The notes: a model not told the origin generated them from the sequence alone. DNA of 64,000 nucleotides from Hermodice carunculata (GCA_964020975.1 OZ026625.1:42730794-42794793); one strand, 5' to 3'; positions 33,101 through 44,800 are shown, counted from the first letter of the stretch. Made by a program: numbers and translations.

Positions 33101-34009
33101 ACGGTGTCTTATCTGTTCCATCTGAGAGCAGATAGGCATTGCCCTTTTGGAGGGGTGTCAGTAACAGATGTGTTGCTGACTTCCACTTGAGGGCAGGTGG
33201 AAAATGCATGCTGGAATCAAAGCTGTATGCATCAAAACTGGTGCTTATTGTATTCCAACTGGTGAAGTGAAAAAACATCGCCATGTTTGAGTGCCCAAAA
33301 TGCATGGGATACTATGTCCATAGGGTATTCACAGGGTATAGATGCCCATTTTTGAGACATTCTTGCAATTCTCTTACAGGGTAATCTGGTTACACTGTAA
33401 AATGGTTTCCCAAAAGCTCAGTTCAAAAGCGGAATTTATTTGGTTTGAAAAGTAGAAACTTCATTTATTCAGAAATATTCATTTGGTAATTCAAATACTC
33501 AAATGCATTTATGTAAACACTGGTGCTGTAGTTATACGTGATATTCTAGCATGATGTCAAAGTTGCCTAAAGCCTGTTTTTTCATTAATTGGCATTTTCC
33601 TAGTTATCTTTTACTCACAGGTTCGTAGAGAACTGAATTCAGGTGATTTTGCCCTAAATGTAACATTCACACTACCATACTCATTACAGTATTAATAGCT
33701 AACAAACTGTTTGACCAACAACAGGACTTGCCCTTCCTAGACAATTAATATGGGATATAGAGCTGGTCTGAATATGAGTTCTTCAATTATTTGTGATGTA
33801 TCCATATGTATACAATTCCTTGTATTTCATATTTGGTTTTATTCTGAGATTAAATTTGTGATGAGAGTTTAAGAACAATACACAAGATCTGTGCCGTATC
33901 ACCTATATTCAGTCATGTTTTCGAATCACATGTTTATATCATGTTTATTTGAGGTGTGTGACAATTATTTATTAACTGGTGATGTAGAATGTAGGGAATT
34001 GATAGTGGT
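30190..34009. other. Unassigned DNA with microsatellites and homopolymers
   Basis: No gene is seen. Simple sequence: (CTTT)n at 31861-31937 and a run of 18 G at 32981-32998. The interval 32760-33260 has loosely repeated phrases (CATT-GCTCT-GGAG and GGGCAG variants), possibly a decayed repeat. The 131-codon minus-strand frame at 32910-33305 crosses the G run and is not credible as a gene. Confidence 0.45.
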
Positions 34010-34052
34010 AATATATATATATATATAAATATATATATGTATAAATATATAC

Positions 34053-34102
<50 letters not shown>
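34010..34102. repeat. (AT)n(GT)n microsatellite
   Basis: An imperfect AT tract (34010-34056) is followed by a GT run to 34102. Confidence 0.95.
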
Positions 34103-34104
<2 letters not shown>

Positions 34105-34299
34105 TGTCTTAGCACACCAACTGCAGGTATGCCAATTAAAATTTGGTTTCCTTTTCCTTGCTTCATCTGTTTTTTATTTGCTAATTTTACTTGGTAATAT
34201 TATTGTTTGATGCAAGCAATCAACCTTAACTTTGATGATACGAACTTTTTCTTTTTCCACCTTATATCTATCTATTCTTACTCATAGGCTGTAGCTATC

Positions 34300-35560
34300 A
34301 CATCAAAGAAAAAACCTTGAGGCAGTGGTCTGGACACAATTTGCAAGATGCATATGATTTAGTTCAATCTGCAGAAATGACAGAGCATAAAGCAGCAACA
34401 TTTTTCAATGGCAGTGGTCTGGACACAATTTGCAAGATGCATATGATTTAGTTCAATCTGCAGAAATGACAGAGCACAAAGCAGCAACATTTTTCAATGT
34501 CCCATGCAAAACTTCAGACGATGGAGCTAAAGGGAAAGTTAAACTTCGATCTGCAATGGGTGCAAAGATGCCCTATCCTGTGAAGAAGGGTTATTGCTTA
34601 TACATGACATCTATTTTATGGCATCTTGTGCATTCCCATTGTATGTATCCCAAATCACTGGTTTGTTTCACTTGGGCAACCCCCCCCCCCCCCAAAAAAA
34701 AAAAAAACTGTTAAATATTTGGACCTGATGGTCCCAGTGAAAAATGGTGGAGAGGTTCCAAAGCCAGGCACCTCAGAATTGATCCTTTGCATCATGGACG
34801 AGACACTATGCCAAATCCATGATTGCTTCATGTAATTACATGCTATTCTAACTGAAAGTGCTTCAAAAGACCAGCCACGCGGAATCTTTAACTGCGATGA
34901 ATAAGCAGTTATTCTTAGGAAAGTTGGTCAAAAAGTGGTGGTTGTGGTAAGATTCAAACATGCTCATTCCATCCCTATAGGCACATGAGAACACATATTG
35001 GTTCTTTGCTGTGTAGATGCTGTGGGTGGAACTCAACCACCAATGGTAATATTCAATGGTGCATTTCCAGGTGGTCTGTATGAGAAGGACTGCGTTCCTA
35101 ATGCTACCAACAGAACCAGCAAAGGTAGCATCACGAAAAAACTTCCTGAAGTATGGTTTATCACATAGACCATTATTGTCGCTGTTAGATGGCCATGCAT
35201 CCCGCATGTCCATTACACTCATTGACATGGCCATTGAGCACAACAGGGTCCTGCTGTGCCCCCCCCCCCCTCTCCACCATACATCAACAACCATTAGATC
35301 TGGCCCTTTATCATGCACTAAAAGCACCCATGGGAAAAATGGCATAGAGCACAAAATCACTACATTCTTATTTTTGGGAGTCAAAAAAGAAGTTCAGAGG
35401 TATTTTCAAAGTAGCTTTTCAAAACAATTTATAGTTAGATTCCACTTTCAATTATCATTGCTGATTCCTGCAGATAAGCAATCACTGGAATGTAGATCTC
35501 GACTAGTGGACAGTAGTATCGCACATGATATAGTTGGTTACAATACACTCTTAAAACAGA
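34300..35560 (+). mobile_element. Decayed pogo/Tigger-type DNA transposon (transposase remnant)
   Basis: The N-terminal part reads LQDAYDLVQSAEMTEHKAAT then FFNVPCKT and GKVKLRSAMGAKMPY. It corresponds to the Psq-type helix-turn-helix of pogo-family transposases (the usual run is KAAKxFxIPxxTLxDRxKGK). A central piece resembles the second, CENP-B-type DNA-binding segment. The catalytic part at about 35056-35300 reads RPLLSLLDGHASRMSITLID, then AIEHNRVLLCPPPP with an HHTS motif, matching LLLLDGHxSH and LLCLPPHTTH of Tigger-like DDE domains. Frames change several times and a 89-base tandem duplication sits in the HTH region. I could not define terminal inverted repeats. It is a mutated, inactive copy. 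Confidence 0.75.
34321..34498. repeat. 89-base tandem duplication, two copies
   Basis: Unit 1 is 34321-34409 and unit 2 is 34410-34498. They differ at one base (GAGCATAAA against GAGCACAAA). The junction CAATGGCAGTGG shows unit 2 starting immediately behind unit 1. It duplicates most of the transposase HTH-coding segment. Confidence 0.95.
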
Positions 35561-35576
35561 TTGGTTAAATTAATAA

Positions 35577-35609
35577 ATAGATTGGTTGGATACATATCAA
35601 CCAATCTAT
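35577..35609. repeat. Perfect 12-base inverted repeat (hairpin)
   Basis: ATAGATTGGTTG (35577-35588) and CAACCAATCTAT (35598-35609) pair perfectly around a 9-base loop. A third related word, CAGATTGGTTAAAT, lies just upstream. It is close to the end of the pogo remnant and could be a relic of a terminal repeat, but this is not demonstrated. Confidence 0.6.
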
Positions 35610-35871
35610 TGGCTAATTTAGGCAAAGTGTTTTTAGCATGTAGTGACAAATCAGACATGTGCAGAAGTGATTTGGAAAGTACAAAGGCTAGAAATATGAC
35701 TCGTTCTTCTGGCACAGTCATGGTAGGAAGATGGTAACATTATTCCACCTTGTAAAGTGTCCACTGTGAAATTAAGAATAGATACAGAAAAAGCCCTGAA
35801 GGCAGATCTCCTGGCAAATTTTGTAAAATGTTAAAGATCTGGTTGGCTCAAACAATGACCACAGAATAACC

Positions 35872-37789
35872 ATGGTGTATTCTGATTGGGAAGTTACAAG
35901 ACACGCCGGGGCCGCAGCGCTGCGATCGCCAAGTTACTCTCCAATGCCGGAGGTAAAGAAGCAGATGTACATTTGTCACCTATGGCGGGTGGTGCGTGTG
36001 TGGTGAGTAGCTTGCACATCGTTGTATTCTAGAATATCATTCCATTCCATATCATTTTCAAACTGTTTTTATAATAAAAAAGAATCATTTCCGAGAAAAA
36101 CTACGAGCTATTAAAAATGTATGGATAAAGAAAACAGTGAAAGTGTGCGGTGGAATTTCTGAGCATTATGTTGCTAGGCAACGTGGGCCTAACCGCTCAT
36201 CACGATTAACTGTTAAACAGAACAGTTTCTTATAAAACTAAAACCAACAATCTTTGTCTGTACTTCTACTTTTCAACTACAAGCTAGATCCGTGTAAGAA
36301 TTTCCAAGCATATATAAGTTGAACCAAGGCCCCACCCCTAATATCGCCCAGTCCGCCAAATGTCAACACAGTTGCTATCACACACGTATACAGCCTACGG
36401 GCAACGAAACTCGTTGTAATCAGAGTTTGGACGCATCAACTGTTAAGCTGGATGATATGCCAATCAAAAAATTATTTGTTTTTCGGTTTGGTTACATGAA
36501 CAATTGTTGTTCTGGCAGACGCAGTAGAAATGTTAACCCTTTCCTGCCTTTGAAACAAAGATAATATATATATGTATTTGGAAAAGCAGGGCCTAATAAA
36601 TTTCTTAAAATCGTGACATGAAAGGCAAATACACCTGCTTGTGAAAAAGCTGGGACTTTACAGCTTATTGAGGGCTAATTGTGAACTTGATAGGCCTATA
36701 TGTAATTTATTAGATAGGCCTAACTAACTAAGCAGGCTTTGATGAAGGACCATATTGGGTATAGGCTACACAGTATGCAGGGCTACCTAGGGTACAATGT
36801 ATCACTTGCATGCTTCAACTGCAGACAACTTGTGTATGGATATAACAAGAGTATAATTAAGGAAAACAAATTTACTTCTATAGATTTTGCTCTTGTCCAT
36901 CTGTTCGGTCATCCATCCATCCGTCCATCCCAATAGCTTGTGTCGTGCATATGTCTCCAAAATCACTTGACCTACCGTCATGACATTTTACAGGATGGGT
37001 CATATTTTATATGACCCATCACAATTAATTTGGTCACAATCACTGCTGGTGAGGCTAATGTGCATTATTTTAATGCACATAGTTTTAATTAATAAACTGA
37101 ATGTTTATGCAGATTGAACATTGCCACTTTGGATGCTATGAACAAGGCAACTAGTGTACATCTAAAATGGGCTTTCACCCTTCAAAATATAGTCCTCATA
37201 TTATGATGAATCTATCCACCCACCAGTCTGTGAACTGGCCTCACATAAATTCATGATTATGACTGTTTAAATGGATATTTGTGTATACATTGGTATGCTA
37301 AATTATCTATGGACCAAATATAATTTTCTTTATACTTGCAGGGACAACAGAGAATACAGGGGTTTCACTACCACACCTAAAGACCTAAAGGAAAAAAAAG
37401 AAGGGATAAAAAACATGCTGGGTGCATTTAATATATCTGACCACGATTACGCGCCAGCACCTGCCACAGGGCCAGCTGCTGTTGGGTTGTTACAACTGGA
37501 CCATGATTACTTGGCAGCACCTGGTCCAGGGCCAGGTCGTTTTCCATTAGGAAGGTGGGCAGCAGAAAGGAAGAGAAGAGGTGATGAGCTGCTAGAAAGT
37601 AGTGTGACAAAAAAGCTTAAGGCAGAGGAAAATAAACCCTTACACCTGAAAGAAGAATACTGTGCCTTACAAAAACAATGTGCTGCCTTAAAAGAAAATA
37701 TGGCCCACAGGCGTCTCACACAATTTGAGGCATTGAGTGCCGCTGAGCAAAAAATACAACAAAAAGAACTCTTATCTGCATCACCTTGA
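35872..37789 (+). CDS. Unknown gene, two-exon model (exons 35872-36002 and 37343-37789)
   Basis: Exon 1 opens with ACCATGG (strong Kozak) and encodes MVYSDWEVTRHAGAAALRSP... to CHLWRVVRV, ending at GTG|GTGAGT (36003). Exon 2 follows TTTCTTTATACTTGCAG (ends 37342). The phases agree: two bases from exon 1 plus one from exon 2 make a Trp codon before DNREYRGFTTTPKDLKEKKE. The product would be about 192 residues. It contains an internally repeated DHDY-x-APxxGPxxG segment, a basic patch GRWAAERKRRGDELLE and a C-terminal helical, Gln/Lys/Glu-rich stretch likely to form a coiled coil. It ends ...LLSASP. Exon 1 lies in a locally CpG-rich patch (35900-36000), as at a promoter. I know no family for it. 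A neighbouring frame stays open past the stop to a CAG|GTAACT donor at 37884, so the 3' end is uncertain. Confidence 0.45.
36994..37080. repeat. Two adjacent perfect hairpins
   Basis: GATGGGTCATAT / ATATGACCCATC (36994-37020, loop TTT) is followed 37 bases later by ATGTGCATTA / TAATGCACAT (37058-37080, loop TTT). Both have perfect arms. They lie in the proposed intron of the gene at 35872-37789. Confidence 0.8.
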
Positions 37790-38818
37790 ACAGGGTATTC
37801 ACTGTATGCAGCTAGAACACCAGAGAAAGGCAGAGATGATAACAAAAATGAGCAGCAGCTTGGCTTGCCAGCAGACTCAACTGCAGGTAACTCTGTTGGG
37901 TGGTTTTAGTTTATGATTCATGCTTGTATGTGCATTGCAGGTAGGCCCATTTCCAAAAATGTAGTACGCACAGTTTCCAAATAAGCACATAATACATATG
38001 CTTATTTGTATACACATAGATAAAAGCATATTTACGTGCATGTATACATGTATATGCAAACCTATGCATGATTAGCATATGTAGACCTTTACTATTCTCT
38101 GTTTAGGATAAAGTAAGGATACATATTTGCATATGTATCACATGCATGTAAAATATGATTATGATTAAAAAAATGAAATATGATTACAAACATGTTCCTG
38201 TATATGTTGGCCTACATGTATAACAATCATGTTGGCCCTCTTAATTTTGTACTTCCAAATATGCCCAGATGTACACTGTATAATGTGTTAACCCAAAGGT
38301 AGGCTTATTTGTATCATACATGTATTAACAGTTACAGGATTGATGACTGTCCATTGGTTGATATATCAAGATGTTCACCAATTACATATGAACCATGACC
38401 TGATACAAGTGGCCAACCGACAGTCACCAATCGTGCATCATGATTGTGATAACCTGTAGGCCTACATATAAAGGAAGATGCTTGTAAAAATATTTGGGAA
38501 CAGTATCATTTAGCAAAAGCCTGTATGCTATATACTTATAGGGCTACATATTTGTATTTGAATACACATGCATATTTGTACCTAGCTGAACTTCAGATAC
38601 GGTACTTGATAGTACCTTTTTACTTTTTAACCACGAAAATAAAAGCACAGTTCAGTATAACACATGGTCCTGCTGTAGACTTTTCGAAAGTTACATGCAG
38701 GTACAGAACTTTTAAAGTTTTTACTTGTTTATGTATATTTAATTGGCTCATCAGTACAAATACTCAAAATAAAGACAGTTTGTTTAGAAGTTATAAGTGT
38801 ATGAAAATCTTTGCCCAT

Positions 38819-39160
38819 ATCAATGTTGGTGGCGCCACCTATATATATTGTAATATACAGGTCAAAATGTGAACATCTTGTGACCATGATACCATCGAGG
38901 GTTTTCAAATTAGCCTGATATAACTTTCAGGACTTATAGGGTGTGTGGAAATCTAGTGCCTTTTGATATTGGTGGCACCACCTACAATATTATGAAATAT
39001 AGGGGGTCAAAATATGAAAATCTTGTGAACACTTTAGCATCTTTCTTTTTGGGCAGATTGTCCCAAAACTTGGTGGGGTTGTAGGGGAGATCAAAGTCAA
39101 CGATTCTAGTGGTGCCACCTATAATTTGACGAAAATTGTGAGCCAAAATGTGTTTTAAGA
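38819..39160. repeat. Three diverged copies of a ~140-base repeat with palindromic core GGTGGCGCCACC
   Basis: Cores at 38828-38839 (GGTGGCGCCACC, a perfect palindrome), 38971-38982 (GGTGGCACCACC) and 39108-39120 (AGTGGTGCCACCT). Each is followed by TATA/AATAT-type sequence and then GTCAAAATRTGAAMATCTTGTGA (in the third copy GAGCCAAAATGTG). Spacing between cores is 143 and about 138 bases. This is a short tandem array of an unclassified repeat. Confidence 0.7.
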
Positions 39161-39701
39161 TATAAAATTCTATTTCTGGAGAAGTAACTAGATTAGACTT
39201 GCCAAATTCATAGGATAGATAAACCATGTCCAATACTAGAGTGTTATGTAATATCAGTGACCTTGACTCAGTTTTGTGAGGTCAACATGCCTGTAAAGTT
39301 GAAAGAGGTGATTTTGTAATGGCAGGGTGTAGCTTGGATATCAATGGCAAAGTGAATTGAGCCTCTAGATGAAATTGCACTTGATTACGTTGTACTTTAA
39401 ACTGTACTTGGTGACTTGCTTAGATTAGACTCTCATTAATGATCAAAGAGAATCATATAAATACAGCAATGTGATTATATGTGCTTTGTTAGAAGTTACA
39501 CTGGGTGGATACAACTTTTTTCCATTACTTCAAATTTGTTCAAATTTGTTAATGAACATAATTATGAATTTACAAGTATGAATATGTATGTGCTATGATC
39601 ATAAGAGATAAAACTCCCAGATAATCTGGTCTCATAGGCCTAATCAGTGTCCATGCAGTGAAATATTTGTTTATTTATTCATTCCGTGCAGTGAAATATT
39701 A

Positions 39702-39703
39702 AT

Positions 39704-39758
<55 letters not shown>

Positions 39759-39826
39759 TTCATTTATTTATTTATTTATTCATTTATTCATTCATTCATT
39801 CATTTATTTATTTATTTATTTATTTT
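39702..39826. repeat. (TTTA)n / (CATT)n microsatellite
   Basis: A nearly pure TTTA run interrupted by CATT units. A short related tract starts upstream near 39668. Confidence 0.97.
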
Positions 39827-41935
39827 GTGTGTATGTGTAAAAAATCCACAAAAGTAAGAATAAGAACAATTACTCATATTTCTTTGTTGGTTTCAGGCAA
39901 TGATGGATGTCAATAGGGCCATAACTACTCATGTTGTGGTACAAAAGAAGGAATTTAGTTTTCCTGGATTTCCCATTCCATGCATCAGGTTTGTTTACAA
40001 GAATCTGCTGGGGCCGTGGCATTTTCTCCAACATCTATACGAACTGCTGTGTGATCAAGTATTATTACAGCATTCCACCACACCAAGCCAAAAATGCTGC
40101 TGCCATTGCATTGGTAGCCACTACCAGTGTATTTATAATAGTCATATTATTCATGATAGTGTCTGTCTAAATAGCCATGGTCAGGTAGGAGCAGTATTTG
40201 ACACATTCTACCACAAAGTTTCACATAATTTATGAAACTAAAATTTTCCACACAAACTTTAGATGCTTACTTCAATGGAAATACAAGCAAGTGGTTGTTC
40301 ACACGACTCATGTTGAAAAATGCACTCAAGTTTTACTTAGAAATTGAATTTGTGCACCAAGGCTACTACCATTATCATTTGAAAGTGACTAAATTTTGTC
40401 TTGGGTCTCGGGTATCTAGTTTTGTGGGACACCATATTTGTTAACATACTGATACTGTAGGTTGAAGTGCAGTCTCGGTGTCCTCTTGTTGTACCTTATT
40501 ACAACAGGCTTCTCGTTGGTACAGATAACATGGGCCTTCTCACCACTTGGAAAATCCTTCTCTACCAGTGACTTTCTATTCATTTATGGTTCTGGGATTC
40601 CCATATTAACTGTACAGTTGTATTCAGTGTACATATTAGTTTCTCAATGCATGTAATTTTCAGTATGTCTGTACATTGTGTACAGCAACATTCAAAACCA
40701 AACAAGGTAGCATGACTGATCTGTCTGATACCATAGTATACCTCACCAGGAACATTTCTATACAGGGAAATTTCATATTTAAAGTTTTCTTCCATGGCGA
40801 GGTCGTACTTGCTTGCGAATGGACTGTATCCACAACTTGAATTCTTTCTGCCCCATTGGAAAGCTCTGCAGATAACATAGAATAGGCACACAATACCATG
40901 AGAATTTGCCCAATTCGGTATAAATTTTGAAACCCAATACTCATGGGATTTTCACGGCCATAACTTAGAAGTCTTTTTACTGTTTTATTATCAATATATC
41001 GATCTATCTGTATTTTTTTTTTGTCTCTGTTTGAAGTACAAAATATATATTAAAATTAATATTGTGCTGGATTTTTTAAGTACTGCTTTAATTACTTTTA
41101 CATTTTCAGGACTGTATTTATCAGATGGACACTACTGGGAATTTTGCAGTCCCTGATGCACATAACCATAAAAATAAGGCACTTCCACTTCTGCAAAATA
41201 TATTTACATAATATTTTATCAGCAGGAAATATACATCTTTGTAGCTGATGTGCAGAATGCTACATTTAAGCAAAATATTTTGGACTGGTGCTAAAACGTA
41301 TTTCCTGTCTGACTACAAAGAAGACAAATCTCAAGTTTCACTTTTTTCTAAAGAACAATGTTGTTCTAGTATAACATAATAAATTTTCAGAGTTTTACAG
41401 ACCATACATGTCAACTTTCGTTTTAATGGATCAGCAATATGTGTTAGCAAAAATTTCCATGTAAAATTGAACAGCATGAAATAGTAGTGTAAAACATGAA
41501 CTGTTATTATATGAAAGTAGGTTTTACATAACTGGTGTCTACCACATGTGTTCATGTTGTAGATTTGTTGAATGATTTATTGCATCATATTTGACCTTTT
41601 GGAAGATGAAAAAAAGCCTCATGTCAGAAATTTTTTTTGTCTAACAAGTAATGTGTGAATAAATGAATGTTTCAGCATATATCCTCAGGTTTTGTCTTAA
41701 TCTTTTTTAACAATCATAATTAATACTTTTTGCAGTGGTCACTCTTTTATAAAACCTCCACAAAAACAAGCATGCCTTTTGTATGAGGTCTGTTCCTTTG
41801 TATTCTGAATATTGTAGTTATGTTTTCACCACACTCCCACCCTCACCCCCACACCAGAAATGAGGCTAATGTACCCCATTTCTGGAGTATTTAAGACAAT
41901 ATTATAAGAGATGGACTACTGTATGCAGGTTACAT

Positions 41936-41952
41936 ATGTATGTATGTATGCA

Positions 41953-42030
<78 letters not shown>

Positions 42031-42033
42031 ATA
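41936..42033. repeat. (AT)n microsatellite abutting a MITE
   Basis: A TATG/CATG lead-in is followed by about 75 bases of AT ending at 42033, immediately before the terminal repeat of the element at 42034. Confidence 0.95.
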
Positions 42034-42204
42034 GTGAAACATGTTTTGATACCACTGTGATGAGAGACCACCTGCTTTCAGATCATGTTTACCATGTCCC
42101 TTTACCATCATTTCCATGTTATTGAACTTCTATTGAGAGACCACCTGCCTTATACGACCACTCTTTGACCTGCCTTAGGGGTAGTCTCTCAAAACATGTT
42201 TCAC
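42034..42204. mobile_element. Small MITE with perfect 16-base terminal inverted repeats
   Basis: GTGAAACATGTTTTGA (42034-42049) and its exact reverse complement TCAAAACATGTTTCAC (42189-42204) bound a 171-base element. Inside, AGAGACCACCTG occurs twice (near 42064 and 42136), with TACGACCACTCTTTGACC between the second copy and the right end. It has no coding capacity. A related remnant lies at 42806-42900. The AT tract next to it suggests insertion into TA-rich target DNA. Confidence 0.75.
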
Positions 42205-42805
42205 TTTGCTGTAATCACCCTATGCCTTTTTGCAAACTTAGCCCAAAATGTTAGAACTGCCATGAGCAGTGATGAGTTACAGGATGAGTTAGGGCCAATT
42301 TTTGTGACATGGCATCCAGCAGACAATTTGTATTTCCACAGCATATTTTGTTCTTCAAAAATATCAAGCCAAAAAGTGACAAAATGTCACGAACATTTTG
42401 CAAAAAGAAGTATTCTATCATGTGAAACAGCATGTTCTTGTATATTTTGTGATGTGAACCACTGTTGCTGGCCTATGATTTCTCAGATTCAACAAAACAG
42501 TGGGGTGAAGTTGTATTTTAGACAGATTTTTCTTTATGATCAAGACTTTCATTAATAAGAATTCTACCAAGTCAATACTTCACAAGAAAAACAGTTAAAA
42601 ATATTATACATGTAGGTCTAACATCTACATGATCTGGGCATAGAATGCTGACATACACAGGGCTGTCCACAAGTCAAAATGCCAGCAGTAGGCCTAGGCC
42701 TAATTTTCATACACGGGTAATTTTCAATTGATCCACTGATTATAGTTGAAAATTACTAGTACCTGCTGTTTAAGCGCAACCTTTCTGTCTGCCAAAAGTG
42801 GTTAC

Positions 42806-42900
42806 ATATGACAGGTGGTCTTAATTACAGGTAAAATTACAAAGCATATATATGTGATCATAAGTGCCAGGTGGTCTCTCATGGCAGTGGTCTTAAATTG
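42806..42900. repeat. Decayed relative of the 42034-42204 MITE
   Basis: It contains ACAGGTGGTCTTAA and CCAGGTGGTCTCTCATG, reverse-complement relatives of the AGAGACCACCTG motif of the nearby MITE, in the order expected for an older, inverted copy. Ends are not definable. Confidence 0.45.
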
Positions 42901-44800
42901 TAGTTACTATTGTATATTTAAAACTAAAATCTTAAAATTTTACCTGATTTTACCATTTTTTAAAGCAAGATTAGCTCTCATGTCTGAATTTTGTGTGGAC
43001 GTTTGAGAAAATGATGGAGTGTCAAAATACAGGCACAACTGGGTCTGGGTAAAGTTCGTAGAAGTCACCACAGTAATCTTCACGGACATCCAGTTGGACA
43101 GTTTTGTTACATGACCACAACTCTCTCAGCACAAATCCATTTGCAGAGAACAATATTTCTGATTATTCATATTCTATGCCTTAATACAATAAGGAATGTG
43201 TAATGTAGTCTGCTTTAATTCATTTTTATGTCATGCTAAATATGGGAAAAATCAACCAAGTTTTCAAAGTTGCATAATAACAAATAGAAGCCATTTGACA
43301 CACGAAATGTTTCGAACAAAATTGTCTGACCCCCCCCCCCAAAAAAAGGTTTATTTTAACCCTTTCCCCCATGGGATCAAGAACGAGTCAACAGCTTTCC
43401 TTGGTGCAGGTAGTAAGTAGCCAACCTGTTATTGTACCAAGGAAAATTCTTGACTTGGGGCATTTTACTTTTCATTAAAATTGGTTTTTATGAAGATTGA
43501 AAATAAATTCTAAGTCCTGAAAAGAGAGGACAGTTGATTCTGTCCAGTTTTGGTCAGCTGGAGGGGGAACTTGAAAGGGTCAAAACTGATTGACTTCAAA
43601 ATAATAAGCATTTTCAAGAAGGATTTTCATGCAGCATCAAAGTCATATTGACAAAACAGAATTATGGGAACTCTTGGAGCATTGAATAGTAAAAATCATG
43701 TCTGTATTAGATGGCCCATATATTTATAAGGTTGAGTTTATCCATTATCTGCTGTTTCGGTGCACGTACATGCAGATGGGTTGAAAAGTCAGTAAATGCG
43801 GGCGGGGTACATATGAAAGCACTCTTTCCTCATATGTGGTTAATAATAAACATTCCTCAGGACAAGAGGAACTGAATGCAATCGGCTCAAGCAACTGGCT
43901 CAATTCATATTTTCAATTATCACAAGTGTCAAATTTATCCCCAAATTAATTAGTCCTCCAATCCAGTTGAAATTTTCTTAGACATTTTTTAGATTGTCTC
44001 TTTTTCAGTTACTGGACTTAAATTAAAAAGGTTTTCAACAATTTCAATTTTAGCATACAGAAGTATTAATTTCATCAACTTTACATTCCATTTGAACATG
44101 AAACCTTCAAAATAACTCAATTTAAAATGTGCTATGTGGACGTTTCAAATTTTGTTGCTGTAAATCTGAAAACTGAGAAACGGATACTCTGAATTCAAAG
44201 TTCTGGTCCTTTTTCGCCCATCAGGCAAGCCCTGCACACTGCCTGCACATGGACCTACGTGAGGTCCATAGCCTGTCACAGGTTCATCCAAACAATAATA
44301 AAACAAATTTATGCCAATTATTTGTGCAAAAAAAAAAGTGCAGTCTTTATTGTCATGAAGCTACATTTATTTCTGAAAGCAATATGTACGTGCATTTTAC
44401 ACTTGTCTCGTGTACTGATTAGGTCTTGTCTTTGCATGAGATATGGCTACGCATGTATCCATTGCATGACTCTGTTGCAATAAGCCGGGAATAGGTACAC
44501 AAGAATCATGGAAAAATGTGAAAATGCAAATATGTGCAAAATATGAAACACTATGAAGATAACGTGTTGTTCTTGAACAGGCAATTATATCTGCAAAAGA
44601 TCAACTCGTTGTCTACGCAATGTTGTCAAATGAGGACATATGACGCCTCATAACAGCAGCTGCAAGAGATTTCAACTCACCGAACATTGGGTCCACATTA
44701 TCGTGTATCAGTGGGTTTTCCCTCACTAAGAAATTCAGCTAAATCATCCCTTGTACGTTCTAAGGCAATCTGTAATGTATCCTATGCTTGTTTTCCTTAC
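42901..44800. other. No gene recognised
   Basis: AT-rich DNA with a C10A7 homopolymer pair near 43331. On the minus strand it lies downstream of the candidate exon at 44801-44862. The acceptor-like GTTTCTCAGTTTTCAG near 44171-44186 would give an immediate stop, so I could not extend that gene. Confidence 0.4.

Larger units (their letters stand above)
37790..41935. other. Unassigned DNA with palindromic repeats and a TTTA microsatellite
   Basis: No gene is established. A good 3' splice site (TTTGTTGGTTTCAG) ends at 39897, followed by a frame of 111 codons (39900-40235). A second frame ends in a hydrophobic segment (NAAAIALVATTSVFIIVILF, stop near 40170). These could be an exon of a membrane protein, but I found no partner. 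Minus-strand frames at 38982-39233 and 40580-40891 lie in repeats or show no domain. Confidence 0.3.

Noticed and set aside
32910-33305. 131-codon minus-strand frame with a Pro run
   Set aside because: It crosses an 18-base G homopolymer, so the frame is unreliable, and it shows no domain.
35056-35568. 170-codon frame considered as a host gene
   Set aside because: LLSLLDGHASR and LLCPPPP identify it as the catalytic part of a pogo/Tigger transposase.
36319-36564. 81-codon plus-strand frame
   Set aside because: Lies in the proposed intron, with no splice sites and no recognisable protein.
42196-42555. 119-codon frame with a hydrophobic start (FHFAVITLCLFANLA)
   Set aside because: Its beginning lies in the terminal repeat of the MITE at 42034-42204 and the rest has no domain; not a signal-peptide gene.
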